Shown one piece after another: positions 26,320-35,462 of a stretch of 64,000 bases of DNA. The DNA comes from Neorhizobium petrolearium. GTDB lineage: Bacteria > Pseudomonadota > Alphaproteobacteria > Rhizobiales > Rhizobiaceae. The notes beneath the pieces are model-generated. The model ran no database searches and was not told the DNA's origin. It worked only from the letters and a program-made list of their open reading frames with translations. How positions within the stretch are numbered: the stretch's first letter is position 1; each line of letters begins with the position of its first letter. The stretch covers positions 310,001 to 374,000 of the forward strand of contig NZ_JAGGJW010000006.1 of the NCBI RefSeq assembly GCF_017873175.1. The letters are read 5' to 3'. The position numbers and the translations under genes were made by a program.

Positions 26320-28101
26320 TTACCGACCACTCGGGCTTGCGGCGACAGTCTGATTGCGACCTTGTGACTTGGCTTTCAGCAGCGCAGCATCAGCGCGCGC
26401 CAGCAGCGTCTCCACCGACCCCTCCATCGGAGCGGCTGCTACTCCCAAGGAGATCGAGACACTCCCGATGATCCGGCCTGAATGCGAGAGCACGCCGCTG
26501 CTGACCTTTCCCCGCAGCTCTTCGGCCAACTGAAACCCCTCCGCTTCGCTAAGGCGAGGAAGCAGTATTGTGAACTCTTCGCCGCCAAAGCGGAACGCAT
26601 GGCCGGATTGTCCGACGATGTCGCGCAACACATGTGCAACATATTGCATCACCATATCACCCGCGTCATGGCCGAACTCGTCGTTGAAGCGTTTGAAATG
26701 ATCGATATCAATCATCAGACATGCAAGCGGTTGATCTGCCAAGTCTCGGCTGTACCTCTCCAATGTCTCGTCCAGGAAGCGGCGGTTGAACAGACCCGTA
26801 AGCGGGTCCCGTGCGGCGAGAGCGGTAAGTTTCTCACGGAGTTGAAGATTAGCGATTGCAAGACCAACATTCTCGGCAATCAGCTCCAGATAAAGACGGC
26901 TGCTTTCCAGACGAAGCGCCTCATCCCCACGGTCTTCAAGATAGAGAAGGCCAATCGTATCGCCCTGAGCCGTCAATGGGACACAAAGGGCAGTCACTTC
27001 CGCCCTGTCGAGATGGAGACAGGAAACGTCAGCGCCGTCTCCTCCGCTTGCATGGGGACGACCGCGCCGTAGACCCCAGCACGCTGACGCCGGGAAGGTG
27101 ACCTCGGAATGATGAGGGTCGAGCCATGCGCTCGCACGTGTCAGGGACACCTGGCTTCCATCGAGAACGTAGAGGCCACCGGCGATGTTGGGGAAAATCT
27201 GAGGAGCGAAGCGAGCGACGATATCGGCGAGCTCCGCTCCGTTTGCACATGCCTGCAGGCGATGCATCATCTGCAGGATAAGGTCCTTAGTGCGCTGATC
27301 CGCTCTCCTTTCAGCGTCGAGCCGCTCCCGTTCGATGCCGTTGGCGCGGAATACCTGGATGGCTTGGTTCATCTCGCCGATTTCATCGCGCCGCGGGTCG
27401 GGGGGAACATCGACTGTATAGTCCTGTTTCGCCAGCCTGCCGACGATGCCGGTCATGCGCACAAGCGGCACGGCGACCCTTCGCCTTAAGATGAAGTAGA
27501 GAACGCCGAGGAAAAGCAGCCCTGTTATCGCGAGCATGATCTTGGCAACAAGGCCCCACCAGTCGCTGCGTACCCGTGCCGCCTGGAGCTGCATACCCGT
27601 GCGTGTCGCGGTCAAATCCCGGAAATGGGTAACGGTGTCGAGAAGCGTAGCCTGCAGTCTTTCGTGCTCTGGCCCAAAGAGCATATCTTGGGCGCGGCTC
27701 CTGTCCCCGCGCCGGAAGGCCTCGATTGCCGCAACCTCGATCTTGTCCAATTCCTCCGCTTCCGTGTTGATCTCCTGCAGCGCCCCGGCCTCCGTCGGTG
27801 ACAGACCTTGAGAAGCGAGCTTGGCTGCAACGGCCTCGCGCCGCCGCTCGTCTTCCTCTTCAGCGCGAAACGCTTGCAGATGCCGATTTTCACCGCGCAT
27901 GACATAGAGCCTGGCCTCATCGCTTCTGACTTCGGCTTCGAGCGCAAGCTCCTCCGCCAATGTGTCAAGGGCTAGGTGCTCCTCGACGGCAAGCCGCTCC
28001 TGTACGGCGCAGCGCGACGACATGATGAAGGCAGCGCCTGAAAGGGCCGTGAGAACGACCGTGATGCCATAGGCCCAGTTGGTGATCGTGCTTATTCTCA
28101 T
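26320..28101 (-). CDS. membrane diguanylate cyclase (HAMP-GAF-GGDEF)
   Basis: This protein of about 593 residues starts MRISTITNWAYGITVVLTAL. Two transmembrane helices flank a helical periplasmic sensor segment. A HAMP linker (RRRVAVPLVRMTGIVGRLAK), a GAF domain with PLTAQGDTIGLLYLED and a C-terminal GGDEF domain (ARDPLTGLFNRRFLDETLER; active site RFGGEEFTILLPR) follow. The active-site motif is intact, so it should make c-di-GMP, the activator of BcsA. It lies just upstream of bcsN on the same strand, a sensible partner. The frame extends 17 codons upstream without support. Confidence 0.92.
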   Translation of the reverse strand: MRISTITNWAYGITVVLTALSGAAFIMSSRCAVQERLAVEEHLALDTLAEELALEAEVRSDEARLYVMRGENRHLQAFRAEEEDERRREAVAAKLASQGLSPTEAGALQEINTEAEELDKIEVAAIEAFRRGDRSRAQDMLFGPEHERLQATLLDTVTHFRDLTATRTGMQLQAARVRSDWWGLVAKIMLAITGLLFLGVLYFILRRRVAVPLVRMTGIVGRLAKQDYTVDVPPDPRRDEIGEMNQAIQVFRANGIERERLDAERRADQRTKDLILQMMHRLQACANGAELADIVARFAPQIFPNIAGGLYVLDGSQVSLTRASAWLDPHHSEVTFPASACWGLRRGRPHASGGDGADVSCLHLDRAEVTALCVPLTAQGDTIGLLYLEDRGDEALRLESSRLYLELIAENVGLAIANLQLREKLTALAARDPLTGLFNRRFLDETLERYSRDLADQPLACLMIDIDHFKRFNDEFGHDAGDMVMQYVAHVLRDIVGQSGHAFRFGGEEFTILLPRLSEAEGFQLAEELRGKVSSGVLSHSGRIIGSVSISLGVAAAPMEGSVETLLARADAALLKAKSQGRNQTVAASPSGR

Positions 28102-28184
28102 ACATGTAAGATATAGGTCGCTCGTTGAAGGAGCATTAAAGAGAACTCTCACATCCGGACCCCAGAAATAGCCGGCAGAGCGGG

Positions 28185-28982
28185 GATGTCAGGTTAAGCG
28201 CTACAGCTACGGATCGGGCATGCTGCGGAGTGACCAGGCGGCAATTCCGGCGACACCCTTCCAATGGGCCACCGCTGCAAGGCGATGCAGATGGGTGGCG
28301 AAAGCTGAGTGCTGAAATCGTGCTGGGACGAAGAGATTTCGAACGGTGGAGAAGATGCTGACGAAACGTTGCAGTCCGCCTGGCGAGCGAAATCGCTGCA
28401 TCACCTGCTCGTTTCCGTAGAGGAAGATGCGAGTTTTCGGCGCGGTTGTTCAGCCCCTTGTGTGATCGATGCTCGATCGTGGGCATCAACTGTCGAAGGG
28501 CCGCACCATAAGAGCGAAGCTTGTCGGTGACGATACGTTTCGGTTGACATCCCTGCTTCTTCATCAACCGGATCAGCAGGCGCTTGGCGGCCTTGGTGTT
28601 GCGGCGAGCCTGGACGATTTCGTCGAGAACATAGCCGTCCTGATCCACAGCGCGCCACAGCCAGTGTTTCCGGCCACCGATCATCACGACCACCTCGTCC
28701 AGATGCCAGATATCATTCAGACTTGGCGGTTTCCGACGCGAGCGAGCGGCATAGTCCGGGCCGAATTTCTTTGCCCAGCATCGGATTGTCTCATAGGAAA
28801 CGATAGTGCCGCGCTCCAACAACATTTCCTCGACCAGACGCAGGCTCAATGGAAACCGGAAATACAGCCGGACCGCATGGGCGATCACAGCGGGAGGAAA
28901 ATGATGGCGCTTGTAGCTAACTGGCTCTTGCTCATCACCGCGAAATAGCGGCAAACTTTTCAGCCCAAGTTAACCTGACATC
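28185..28982 (-). mobile_element. IS6-family insertion sequence, inactive
   Basis: The 13-bp terminal inverted repeats GATGTCAGGTTAA lie at 28185-28197 and, inverted, at 28970-28982. The spacing of about 798 bp is the normal IS6 size. The single transposase gene is frameshifted. Flanking octamers (CAGAGCGG left, ACCATCCG right) do not match, so no target-site duplication remains, as happens after recombination between two copies. Confidence 0.85.
28207..28954 (-). pseudogene. IS6-family transposase, frameshifted
   Basis: The frame reads HHFPPAVIAHAVRLYFRFPL, LNDIWHLDEVVVMIGGRKHW and VTDKLRSYGAALR, with the DDE catalytic pattern. After GLNNRAENSHLPLRKR it shifts: the expected MQRFRSPGGLQRFVSIFSTV and NLFVPARFQHSAFATHLHRL are in another frame ending at 28207. 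Two missing bases near 28410 (CGAG instead of CGAGAG) explain it. The product is altered after the catalytic Glu region. Confidence 0.85.
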
Positions 28983-29175
28983 ACCATCCGCCTTGGTGGC
29001 GATCCTCTACGGCGAGCCGGAGGTTCTTCGCGTTCGGCAGCGGCAACGGACTGCCACTCAAAAACGGAGTTTTTTGCGAAGTCAGTCCGTATCGTTTAAG
29101 GGAAGGCTATGAACACACACTTGAAAATGCTCTGATGCAAAGGACCATGCCACGAGGCACAATGGCTATTGAAGG

Positions 29176-30912
29176 TCAGGCCTTTCCATCGGGCATCACG
29201 AGCGGCAAATAGTGATGCGGCTGACGCATGAGGACCAGATCTTTCCGGCGCGCGACGTTGGTCGGATAGGTCGAGTTGGTGCTCGACAGATCTATATCAG
29301 CGACCGCGAGATCTTCACCCTGCACGAATGCTTCCTTCCTCGGGAACGCGAAGGTATCCGGCCCGAATATGCCACTCATTCCTGCCGGTTTGCTTCCCGC
29401 AGTCTTGGTGTTGGAGAAGGCGAAGTAGCAGTTATTTTCGCCTGCGCGGACCCGGTAGTGGTGCCAGTGCACTGGGTCGGCGCCAAAGGGAATCGGATCA
29501 GGCTGTATGACCGCGCTCCCTGCGTGACCAAAATGGAAGCCGTCAGCAACGCTCGAAGGGCAGCAGATCAGATCGCATCCCCTGAGCGCCAGGATGCGAG
29601 CGGCCTCCGGGAAGGCCGCATCATGGCCGATCAGGACGCCAACCCGTCCCAGTGGAAGATCGAAGATGCAAAATTCATCACCAGGCGTTGCCCAGGCATT
29701 CTCATCCTCGGTCAGGTGAATCTGGCGATAGGTGGTGGTGGGCACATTCGGTCTGGTGATGATGGCACTGCAGAACCGCTCTCCATCACGTTCCTCGGCA
29801 AAGCCGGCGATGATGCAGATATCCAGTCGCTCTGATATTTTACGGATCGCCTCCACGGCCGGATGTGAAATCGACGTTGCCGTTTCTCTGGGATTTATGA
29901 GGCCGGTCAACGCAAAAGCCGGGAAGACGATTAGCTCTGCCCCCTGTGCTTTAGCCTCTTCAGCCAAGCCTGCCATAATTTTCCGGTTGGCATCGATATC
30001 GGATGAGGGCGTGAACTCGCCGACGGCGATGCGACCGGCACGCCCGTCTTCCATGGGTTGATGCCCATAGAGACGGAAGAATTCCCTTGGATTCCAGGCG
30101 TAGGTATTGGTCATCAAATCCATGTAAAGCTCGGGCCGGCGCTGCTTCATAACCGGTTCGCCCGCGACGTGCCTTTTGCGTGATCGCGTAGGATCGATCA
30201 GGCCGTAAGCAATGCCGTCACCGCCATCGACCACGTCGAGAATCTCTGCCTCTGGCCCGATGACGCAACTACCGCCAGAAAATTGGACGCCACGTTCGAG
30301 ACCCCAGCGGTTGCTCTCTATCAAGTAGCAGCCGTTCTCGTATGCCCGACTGATCCAGTAAGGCGCCGGGGTCCGTTCGGCTAGCCAGTTGGAAACGTGG
30401 CAGATCACGTCGGCGCCGCCGATTGCTGCCAGACGTGCCGTCTCGATGAAGTGGATGTCCATGCAGATCAGCATCGCGATCCGCCCGATCTTCGTCTCGA
30501 AGACCTGATGACCCAAGTTACCTGCTGCTGACCATTTCGGCTCGGAAATATAGGGGTGGGTCTTGCGATGCACGCCGACGACCCCATCCGGCCCGATCAG
30601 CGCTGCCGAATTGTAGTAGAGGTTTGTCTGCTTATCAACTTCGGGAAGCCCAACAACGATGTAGCAGTCGTGTCTGCGGGCTAGCTCCACAAAAAGATCG
30701 GTGCTTGGACCCGGAATGGTCTCAACGAAAGCGGCGACCTCTGCTCGGTTATACCAGCAGTAGCCCGTGGTTCCCATTTCGGGTGTCGTGATCAGTTTGG
30801 CACCGGCGTTAGCGGCTTCCTCAACGAGTGCCAAAAGCGCGTCCACATTTCGTTTCTTCTCACCGAAATGGGGTTCGAATTGCACGGCTGCTGCCTTGAA
30901 CGGGGCGGTCAT
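29176..30912 (-). CDS. tandem nitrilase-superfamily protein: active amidase domain plus degenerate second domain
   Basis: This 578-residue protein is twice the normal carbon-nitrogen hydrolase length. Domain 1 (about 1-270) keeps the whole catalytic set: E45 (TTPEMG), K117 (HRKTHPYISE), E124 and C150 (LICMDIHF). Domain 2 (about 290-570) keeps the fold (AELIVFPAFALTG; VLIGHDAAFPEAAR), but E, K and C are replaced by A332, Q397 and G429, so it cannot catalyse by the same mechanism. The gene ends the amide operon, 64 bases after the formamidase gene, with GGAG before the ATG. It likely hydrolyses an aliphatic amide or nitrile-derived amide. Domain 2 may regulate or oligomerise. Confidence 0.9.
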   Translation of the reverse strand: MTAPFKAAAVQFEPHFGEKKRNVDALLALVEEAANAGAKLITTPEMGTTGYCWYNRAEVAAFVETIPGPSTDLFVELARRHDCYIVVGLPEVDKQTNLYYNSAALIGPDGVVGVHRKTHPYISEPKWSAAGNLGHQVFETKIGRIAMLICMDIHFIETARLAAIGGADVICHVSNWLAERTPAPYWISRAYENGCYLIESNRWGLERGVQFSGGSCVIGPEAEILDVVDGGDGIAYGLIDPTRSRKRHVAGEPVMKQRRPELYMDLMTNTYAWNPREFFRLYGHQPMEDGRAGRIAVGEFTPSSDIDANRKIMAGLAEEAKAQGAELIVFPAFALTGLINPRETATSISHPAVEAIRKISERLDICIIAGFAEERDGERFCSAIITRPNVPTTTYRQIHLTEDENAWATPGDEFCIFDLPLGRVGVLIGHDAAFPEAARILALRGCDLICCPSSVADGFHFGHAGSAVIQPDPIPFGADPVHWHHYRVRAGENNCYFAFSNTKTAGSKPAGMSGIFGPDTFAFPRKEAFVQGEDLAVADIDLSSTNSTYPTNVARRKDLVLMRQPHHYLPLVMPDGKA

Positions 30913-30976
30913 AAAAATCTCCGTCGGGGACAGAATTGACCGCCCGGATATCGGGCGGTTAAAAAGAAAACGTCGA

Positions 30977-31975
30977 TCAGGCAGCGATGCCCACGATCGA
31001 TTTCAGCACCGAGGCCCCGACGGTGTATTTCGGGTCAACCATATTGCCGAGGCGCACGCGGCCGCATTGAGTCAGCAGCATGTATGCGTCGATTTCGTCG
31101 AAGCCGAAGTCGGCAGCCATCCAGCGGATGAGTTCGCGATATGCGCTGCGTGCCGCATCCTCCATCGGCCGTGCTGAGCCGATCGTCATATAGAAGCGCT
31201 CGTTCTCAAGGCGGGGCGTCTTGATGGTCCAGCCCTTGATCAGGTCGATCTGAATGGTGGTCACTGTAGGATGCTCAACTGCCACGCCACAGAGTTCGCC
31301 ATCACCCTGTGCGGCATGGCAATCACCGAGGTAGAGATAGGCACCCTTGGTATTTACCGGCAGGTAGATCACGGTATCAGGGCAGACGTCAGGCAGGTCC
31401 ATGTTGCCGCCATAATAATCCGGAACGAGCGATGAAATAGCTTCGATTTCCGGTGCAGTCCCAATGGTACCGATAAAGGGTTCATAGGGGAGCGTGATCT
31501 TGTCGCTCCATTTCACGCCCGCCTCAACATCGACATGCAGCTTGCGCACCCGCTCGGGCAGCGGAGCGGTCAGCATGGCCGTGTCTGCCGTTGGCACCAA
31601 GCCGCCAAATTCCGGCATGATCACCGTCGTGCCGCGCGGCTGAGGTCCGCGTGGAACGATGCTCCTAATGTGGACCGCAAGGCAGTCGCCCTTCTCGGCA
31701 CCGTTGACGTAGATTGGGCCGTTCTGCGGGTTAAGGAAGGGGAAGTTGAGGATCTTGGAGGGGCTGTCCGTCTCGTTCTTGATCGCCCCCTCGAACGCGT
31801 CATGGGTCTCGGCCGATACCACAGATCCTGGATCCACTTTCAGTACGGGATCGACATAGGCACCGTACACATAATGGTATTGGCCCTGGCTTTCCTCTGT
31901 GATGCTGTAGGTCTCGCCAGCTTTGCCCTTGGCGACGCCATTCCGGGCCATGATTGTTTCGTCGAGCCAGCTCAT
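30977..31975 (-). CDS. fmdA: acetamidase/formamidase family protein
   Basis: This 332-residue FmdA/AmdA family enzyme hydrolyses formamide or acetamide to ammonia and the acid. The family motif GDCHAAQGDGELCGVAVE supplies metal-binding His/Asp residues. GGNMDLPDVCPDTVIYLPVN is the usual NMD segment. SAETHDAFEG lies in the N-terminal half. GAGGAG precedes the ATG. It lies between the importer ATPases and the nitrilase, which fits import followed by hydrolysis. The symbol is by family; substrate specificity is inferred. Confidence 0.92.
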   Translation of the reverse strand: MSWLDETIMARNGVAKGKAGETYSITEESQGQYHYVYGAYVDPVLKVDPGSVVSAETHDAFEGAIKNETDSPSKILNFPFLNPQNGPIYVNGAEKGDCLAVHIRSIVPRGPQPRGTTVIMPEFGGLVPTADTAMLTAPLPERVRKLHVDVEAGVKWSDKITLPYEPFIGTIGTAPEIEAISSLVPDYYGGNMDLPDVCPDTVIYLPVNTKGAYLYLGDCHAAQGDGELCGVAVEHPTVTTIQIDLIKGWTIKTPRLENERFYMTIGSARPMEDAARSAYRELIRWMAADFGFDEIDAYMLLTQCGRVRLGNMVDPKYTVGASVLKSIVGIAA

Positions 31976-32014
31976 AGGGTGCTCCTCTTTTGCTCAATTT
32001 GCTGTTTTGACATT

Positions 32015-32731
32015 TCAGACGGCCAGGTAACGGCGGACGGCATCGCGGTCCTCTAGCGTTTCCGGCATGATTTCATTGGTGATTCGGCCTTTGTCGATCA
32101 CGTAGCAGCGCTGCGCCATTGCCCGGATCATATCGATATTTTGCTCCACAAAGACGATCGTGACGCCGGTCGATTTGTTCAGTTCCACCATGATCCTGGC
32201 AATGTCCTGGACGATGTTCGGCTGAATGCCTTCCGAGGGTTCGTCAAGGAGGATTAGCGCCGGCTTGCCCATCAGCACGCGGGCGATTGCCAGTTGCTGC
32301 TGCTGACCGCCCGACATCGTGCCGGCTGGCTGGTTGCGCCGTTCTTTGAGGATGGGAAAGTAGCTGAAGATCGACTCGATCTGATCGCGAGACGCCCGCT
32401 GCCCATTGATGGATTCACCCACCAGTAGGTTTTCCATCACGCTCAGGCGCGGGAAGACGTCGCGTCCCTGCGGGACATACCCGATCCCAAGCCTTGCCCT
32501 TTTGTAGGCCGGCACGGTATCGATCTCCTCGCCGCGAAAGATCACCGAGCCCTTGTCGCGCGCAAGCAGGCCGATCAGGCTCTTCATCAGCGTCGATTTG
32601 CCAACACCATTGCGGCCGATGACGGCAACGATTTCGCCCTCCCGTACATTGATGTCGACTCCCTGGAGAACCGGTTTGCCGCCATAGCCCGACCAAAGGC
32701 CGACCGTATTGAGAAGGACCTCGCTACGCAT
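32015..32731 (-). CDS. branched-chain/urea/amide-type ABC transporter ATPase (LivF/UrtE-like)
   Basis: This 238-residue nucleotide-binding protein has Walker A GRNGVGKST, Q-loop YVPQGRD, signature MSGGQQQQLAIARVLM, Walker B ALILLDEPSEG and the switch His region IVFVEQNI. The SEGIQP after Walker B is the LivF/UrtE version. It overlaps the preceding ATPase gene by eight bases and is fourth from the end of the amide operon. It would energise amide uptake with its LivG-like partner. Confidence 0.93.
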   Translation of the reverse strand: MRSEVLLNTVGLWSGYGGKPVLQGVDINVREGEIVAVIGRNGVGKSTLMKSLIGLLARDKGSVIFRGEEIDTVPAYKRARLGIGYVPQGRDVFPRLSVMENLLVGESINGQRASRDQIESIFSYFPILKERRNQPAGTMSGGQQQQLAIARVLMGKPALILLDEPSEGIQPNIVQDIARIMVELNKSTGVTIVFVEQNIDMIRAMAQRCYVIDKGRITNEIMPETLEDRDAVRRYLAV

Positions 32732-33440
32732 GGGCGTCTCCTAGATAAATGGCCGCCACACGCTCATCCGAAACGATCTCGTCGATCGTGCCTTGTGCGA
32801 AGATCTTGCCGAAGTGAAGAACGGTCACCCTGTGAGCGATCTGGCGGACGAAGGCCATATCGTGCTCGACGGCCAGAACCGTCACACCGTCGCGGTTGAG
32901 TTCTTGGACCATCTCGCCTGTCGCAGCCGTCTCGTCCGGCGTCATCCCGGCGGTCGGCTCGTCCAGCAGCAGCAGGCGGGGCCTCAGCGCAACAGCCATG
33001 CCGATTTCCAGCCATTGCTTCTGCCCATGGCTCAGATTGCCGGCGAGCTGGTAGCGCGCGTCCGTCAGCTTGAGAAACTCAAGCAGCCTGTCAATTTCCT
33101 CGTCCAGCTCCTCCGGCAACCGATGGTGTTGCAGCGCGATTTGCAGGTTCTGGCGCACGCTAAGCGCCTTGAATATGCCCGGCACCTGAAACTTGACGCT
33201 GATGCCACGGCGGATGCGTTCGAACGGCTTGGCTTTAGTGATATCCTCGCCCTGATAGAAGATCTGTCCGCTTGTGGGAAGATGTTCACCAAGGAAGAGG
33301 CGGAAGAGCGTGCTCTTGCCGGCGCCGTTGGGGCCGATGAGGCAATGGATCTCTCCGTCCTCCAGGGCAAAGTCAACGCCACCCGTCACATGCAGTCCAC
33401 CGAACCACTTGTTGAGATCGCGTGTCTGAAGAATGGCCAT
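32724..33440 (-). CDS. branched-chain/urea/amide-type ABC transporter ATPase (LivG/UrtD-like)
   Basis: This 238-residue ATPase has Walker A GPNGAGKSTL, Q-loop SVKFQVPG, signature LSHGQKQWLEIGMAVAL, Walker B LLLLDEPTAGM and H-loop AVEHDM. The LSHGQKQWLE signature variant is typical of UrtD/FmdF-type amide and urea importers rather than amino-acid LivG. ATG 33440 is chosen because GGGAGG lies nine bases upstream; GTG 33446 is the alternative. It abuts the permease gene. Confidence 0.93.
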   Translation of the reverse strand: MAILQTRDLNKWFGGLHVTGGVDFALEDGEIHCLIGPNGAGKSTLFRLFLGEHLPTSGQIFYQGEDITKAKPFERIRRGISVKFQVPGIFKALSVRQNLQIALQHHRLPEELDEEIDRLLEFLKLTDARYQLAGNLSHGQKQWLEIGMAVALRPRLLLLDEPTAGMTPDETAATGEMVQELNRDGVTVLAVEHDMAFVRQIAHRVTVLHFGKIFAQGTIDEIVSDERVAAIYLGDAHA

Positions 33441-33442
33441 GA

Positions 33443-34516
33443 TCACTCCCTCCCTGCGGTTTTGCGACGGAACATGCCGCCGGCAAGTGCGCCGAGACTG
33501 AAAACCAGACCGCGCGGTGCGATGAGGACAGTGAGCACCAGCAGTACCCCCATGACCACTAAAGCGTACTGGCTTCCATGGATCGTCAGGGCCTGAAACC
33601 CGCCCAGCACGATCAGCGTGCCGATGAGCGTCGTTGTCAGGTCGCTGCGGCCGCCAACGGCAACCCAGACAATGGGCAATGCCGCGGCCGTCATCCCCAT
33701 CGATGCCGGCGTGATGTAGTTTCCCCAGGAGGTGTAAAGCACGCCCGACAGGCCAGCCAGGGCTGAACCGATGACGAAAGCGACCAGCTGATACACCCGG
33801 ATGTCATAGCCAAGCATTTCGGCGCGCTGCGGGTTTTCCCGGATCGCAACAAGGACATTGCCGAAACGGGAATTCACTAGCAGGCGAAGACCGAGATAGC
33901 ATGCGACCAGCAGAGCAAGCGTGCAGTAGTAGAGCTGAACATCCGGAAATAGCACGATGTCGCCCCCGAACCACGGAATGGTGAGGGAGGGCATGCCGCC
34001 CATGCCGTTATAGCCGTTCAGTCTGGCCGTTCCCACCTGCCATTCAGGACCTGCGGTTTGGGCCATGAAGCGCTCCAGCACCAAGGTGACCGACAGCGTG
34101 ACAATGCCCAGGAAGACCCCACTGATTCGGCCGAAGAACAGGAAGTAGCCGAGGACTGCGGAGAATAACGCTGCTGCGGCCACAGATGCGATCAGCGCGA
34201 CCAGCGTCAGACCATAGGCGTCACCGAAATTGGTGGAGATCACGCCATAGCTATATCCCGCCACACCGAAGAAGGCTGTCTGTCCGAAACTCAGTGTCCC
34301 GCCATAGCCCCAGATGAGGCTGAGGCCGAGCGCCATGAACACCCAGTTGAAGAAATAGACATTGTTGCCGACGTCGTAACCGTCCGCAAACATCGGATAG
34401 GCACATGCCAGTACTAGCACCAGTGCGAAGCTGGTCCAGAATGGCCTTCCGCGCCCCAATGTCTGTGGTCCGTCCAGCAACCTAATCGTACTTGACAGTA
34501 GATTTGCTCTCGCCAT
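33443..34516 (-). CDS. ABC transporter permease (LivM/UrtC-like)
   Basis: This protein of about 357 residues has eight to ten hydrophobic segments (FALVLVLACAYPMFADGYDV; ALGLSLIWGYGGTLSFGQTA). It contains the conserved SLIWGYGGTLSFGQTAFFGV and VFLGIVTLSVTLVLERFMA motifs and the cytoplasmic loop NPQRAEMLGYDIRVYQLVAF (EAA-like). It forms the inner-membrane channel with the LivH-like permease. ATG 34516 avoids a 14-base overlap with the upstream gene; the frame extends six codons further to a GTG. Confidence 0.92.
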   Translation of the reverse strand: MARANLLSSTIRLLDGPQTLGRGRPFWTSFALVLVLACAYPMFADGYDVGNNVYFFNWVFMALGLSLIWGYGGTLSFGQTAFFGVAGYSYGVISTNFGDAYGLTLVALIASVAAAALFSAVLGYFLFFGRISGVFLGIVTLSVTLVLERFMAQTAGPEWQVGTARLNGYNGMGGMPSLTIPWFGGDIVLFPDVQLYYCTLALLVACYLGLRLLVNSRFGNVLVAIRENPQRAEMLGYDIRVYQLVAFVIGSALAGLSGVLYTSWGNYITPASMGMTAAALPIVWVAVGGRSDLTTTLIGTLIVLGGFQALTIHGSQYALVVMGVLLVLTVLIAPRGLVFSLGALAGGMFRRKTAGRE

Positions 34517-34520
34517 GTGC

Positions 34521-35393
34521 TTAGGCCCTCTCACGAAGAATCCAACCGGATATGCCGCGCGGTAGGATGCGAATGACGATAATGACCGCGACCAGAAGAC
34601 CGATCTGGCCGGCGAGTTGTCCCTGCCAAGAGGTCAGGGCGGCCTTGATGATGCCCAAAACCAGAGCGGCAGGCGCCGTTCCGAGAAAGATGTCGGCTCC
34701 ACCAACCACGACGGTGACGAAGGCCTCGACGACGAAGGCGCTGCCCATTGTCGGAACAAGGGTCATGGTCGGCGCATAAAGACCGCCGGCAAGCCCAGCC
34801 AAGGCTGCTCCCAGACCAAAGGTCAGGCTATAGACAAGGCCGGTGTTGACGCCGAGAGCTTGTGCAATATGCGGTACCTGGATCGTTGCGCGCGCCAGAA
34901 CGCCGAAGCGGGTCCTTGTGAAGCCGAGCCACAGAAGCCCGAGAGTTGCCAGCGCCGCCCCCATCAGCACAACGCGGTAGATCGAATAGGAATAGGGGCC
35001 GACAGCAAAGCTCCCAAAAGGGGTACCGGTTCCGGGCATGGTGGAACCGAGCAGGATCAGCGTGCTTTGCGTCACGATCATGGACACGCCCCATGTCGCG
35101 ACGATCGTGTCGAGGGGCCGATCATACAGCGGGCGTATGACGATCCGTTCGATCAACATGCCGGCCGCGCCGGCCGCAAGCGCGCCAGCAAGAACAGCCA
35201 GCGGCAAGGGCAGGCCGGCGCGAGCGCTTGCCGCGCAAACATAGGCGCCGCACATGATGAATTCGCCATGGGCGAGATTGATGACGCCCATCATCCCGAA
35301 GATGATGGCGAGGCCACAAGCGGAGAGAACGAGAAAGGCGAAGGCGTCACCTGTCTGATAGAGGAAGGTGAAGAGTGTGTAGTAGACAGTCAT
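34521..35393 (-). CDS. ABC transporter permease (LivH/UrtB-like)
   Basis: This 290-residue inner-membrane protein has the family signature GMMGVINLAHGEFIMCGAYV near residue 33 and the cytoplasmic loop GVLARATIQVPHIAQALGVN. The glycine-rich helices GLAGGLYAPTMTLVPTMGSA and VVVGGADIFLGTAPAALVLG follow. It pairs with the LivM-like permease. Downstream of the binding-protein gene in the amide operon, it would import short amides or urea-like compounds. Confidence 0.93.
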   Translation of the reverse strand: MTVYYTLFTFLYQTGDAFAFLVLSACGLAIIFGMMGVINLAHGEFIMCGAYVCAASARAGLPLPLAVLAGALAAGAAGMLIERIVIRPLYDRPLDTIVATWGVSMIVTQSTLILLGSTMPGTGTPFGSFAVGPYSYSIYRVVLMGAALATLGLLWLGFTRTRFGVLARATIQVPHIAQALGVNTGLVYSLTFGLGAALAGLAGGLYAPTMTLVPTMGSAFVVEAFVTVVVGGADIFLGTAPAALVLGIIKAALTSWQGQLAGQIGLLVAVIIVIRILPRGISGWILRERA

Positions 35394-35462
35394 CGCGAAG
35401 GATTTCCTTGCGGCTCGCCTTGGGGGAAGGGCGGCCGGGGATATGCCCCGGCCGGTTCGGAA

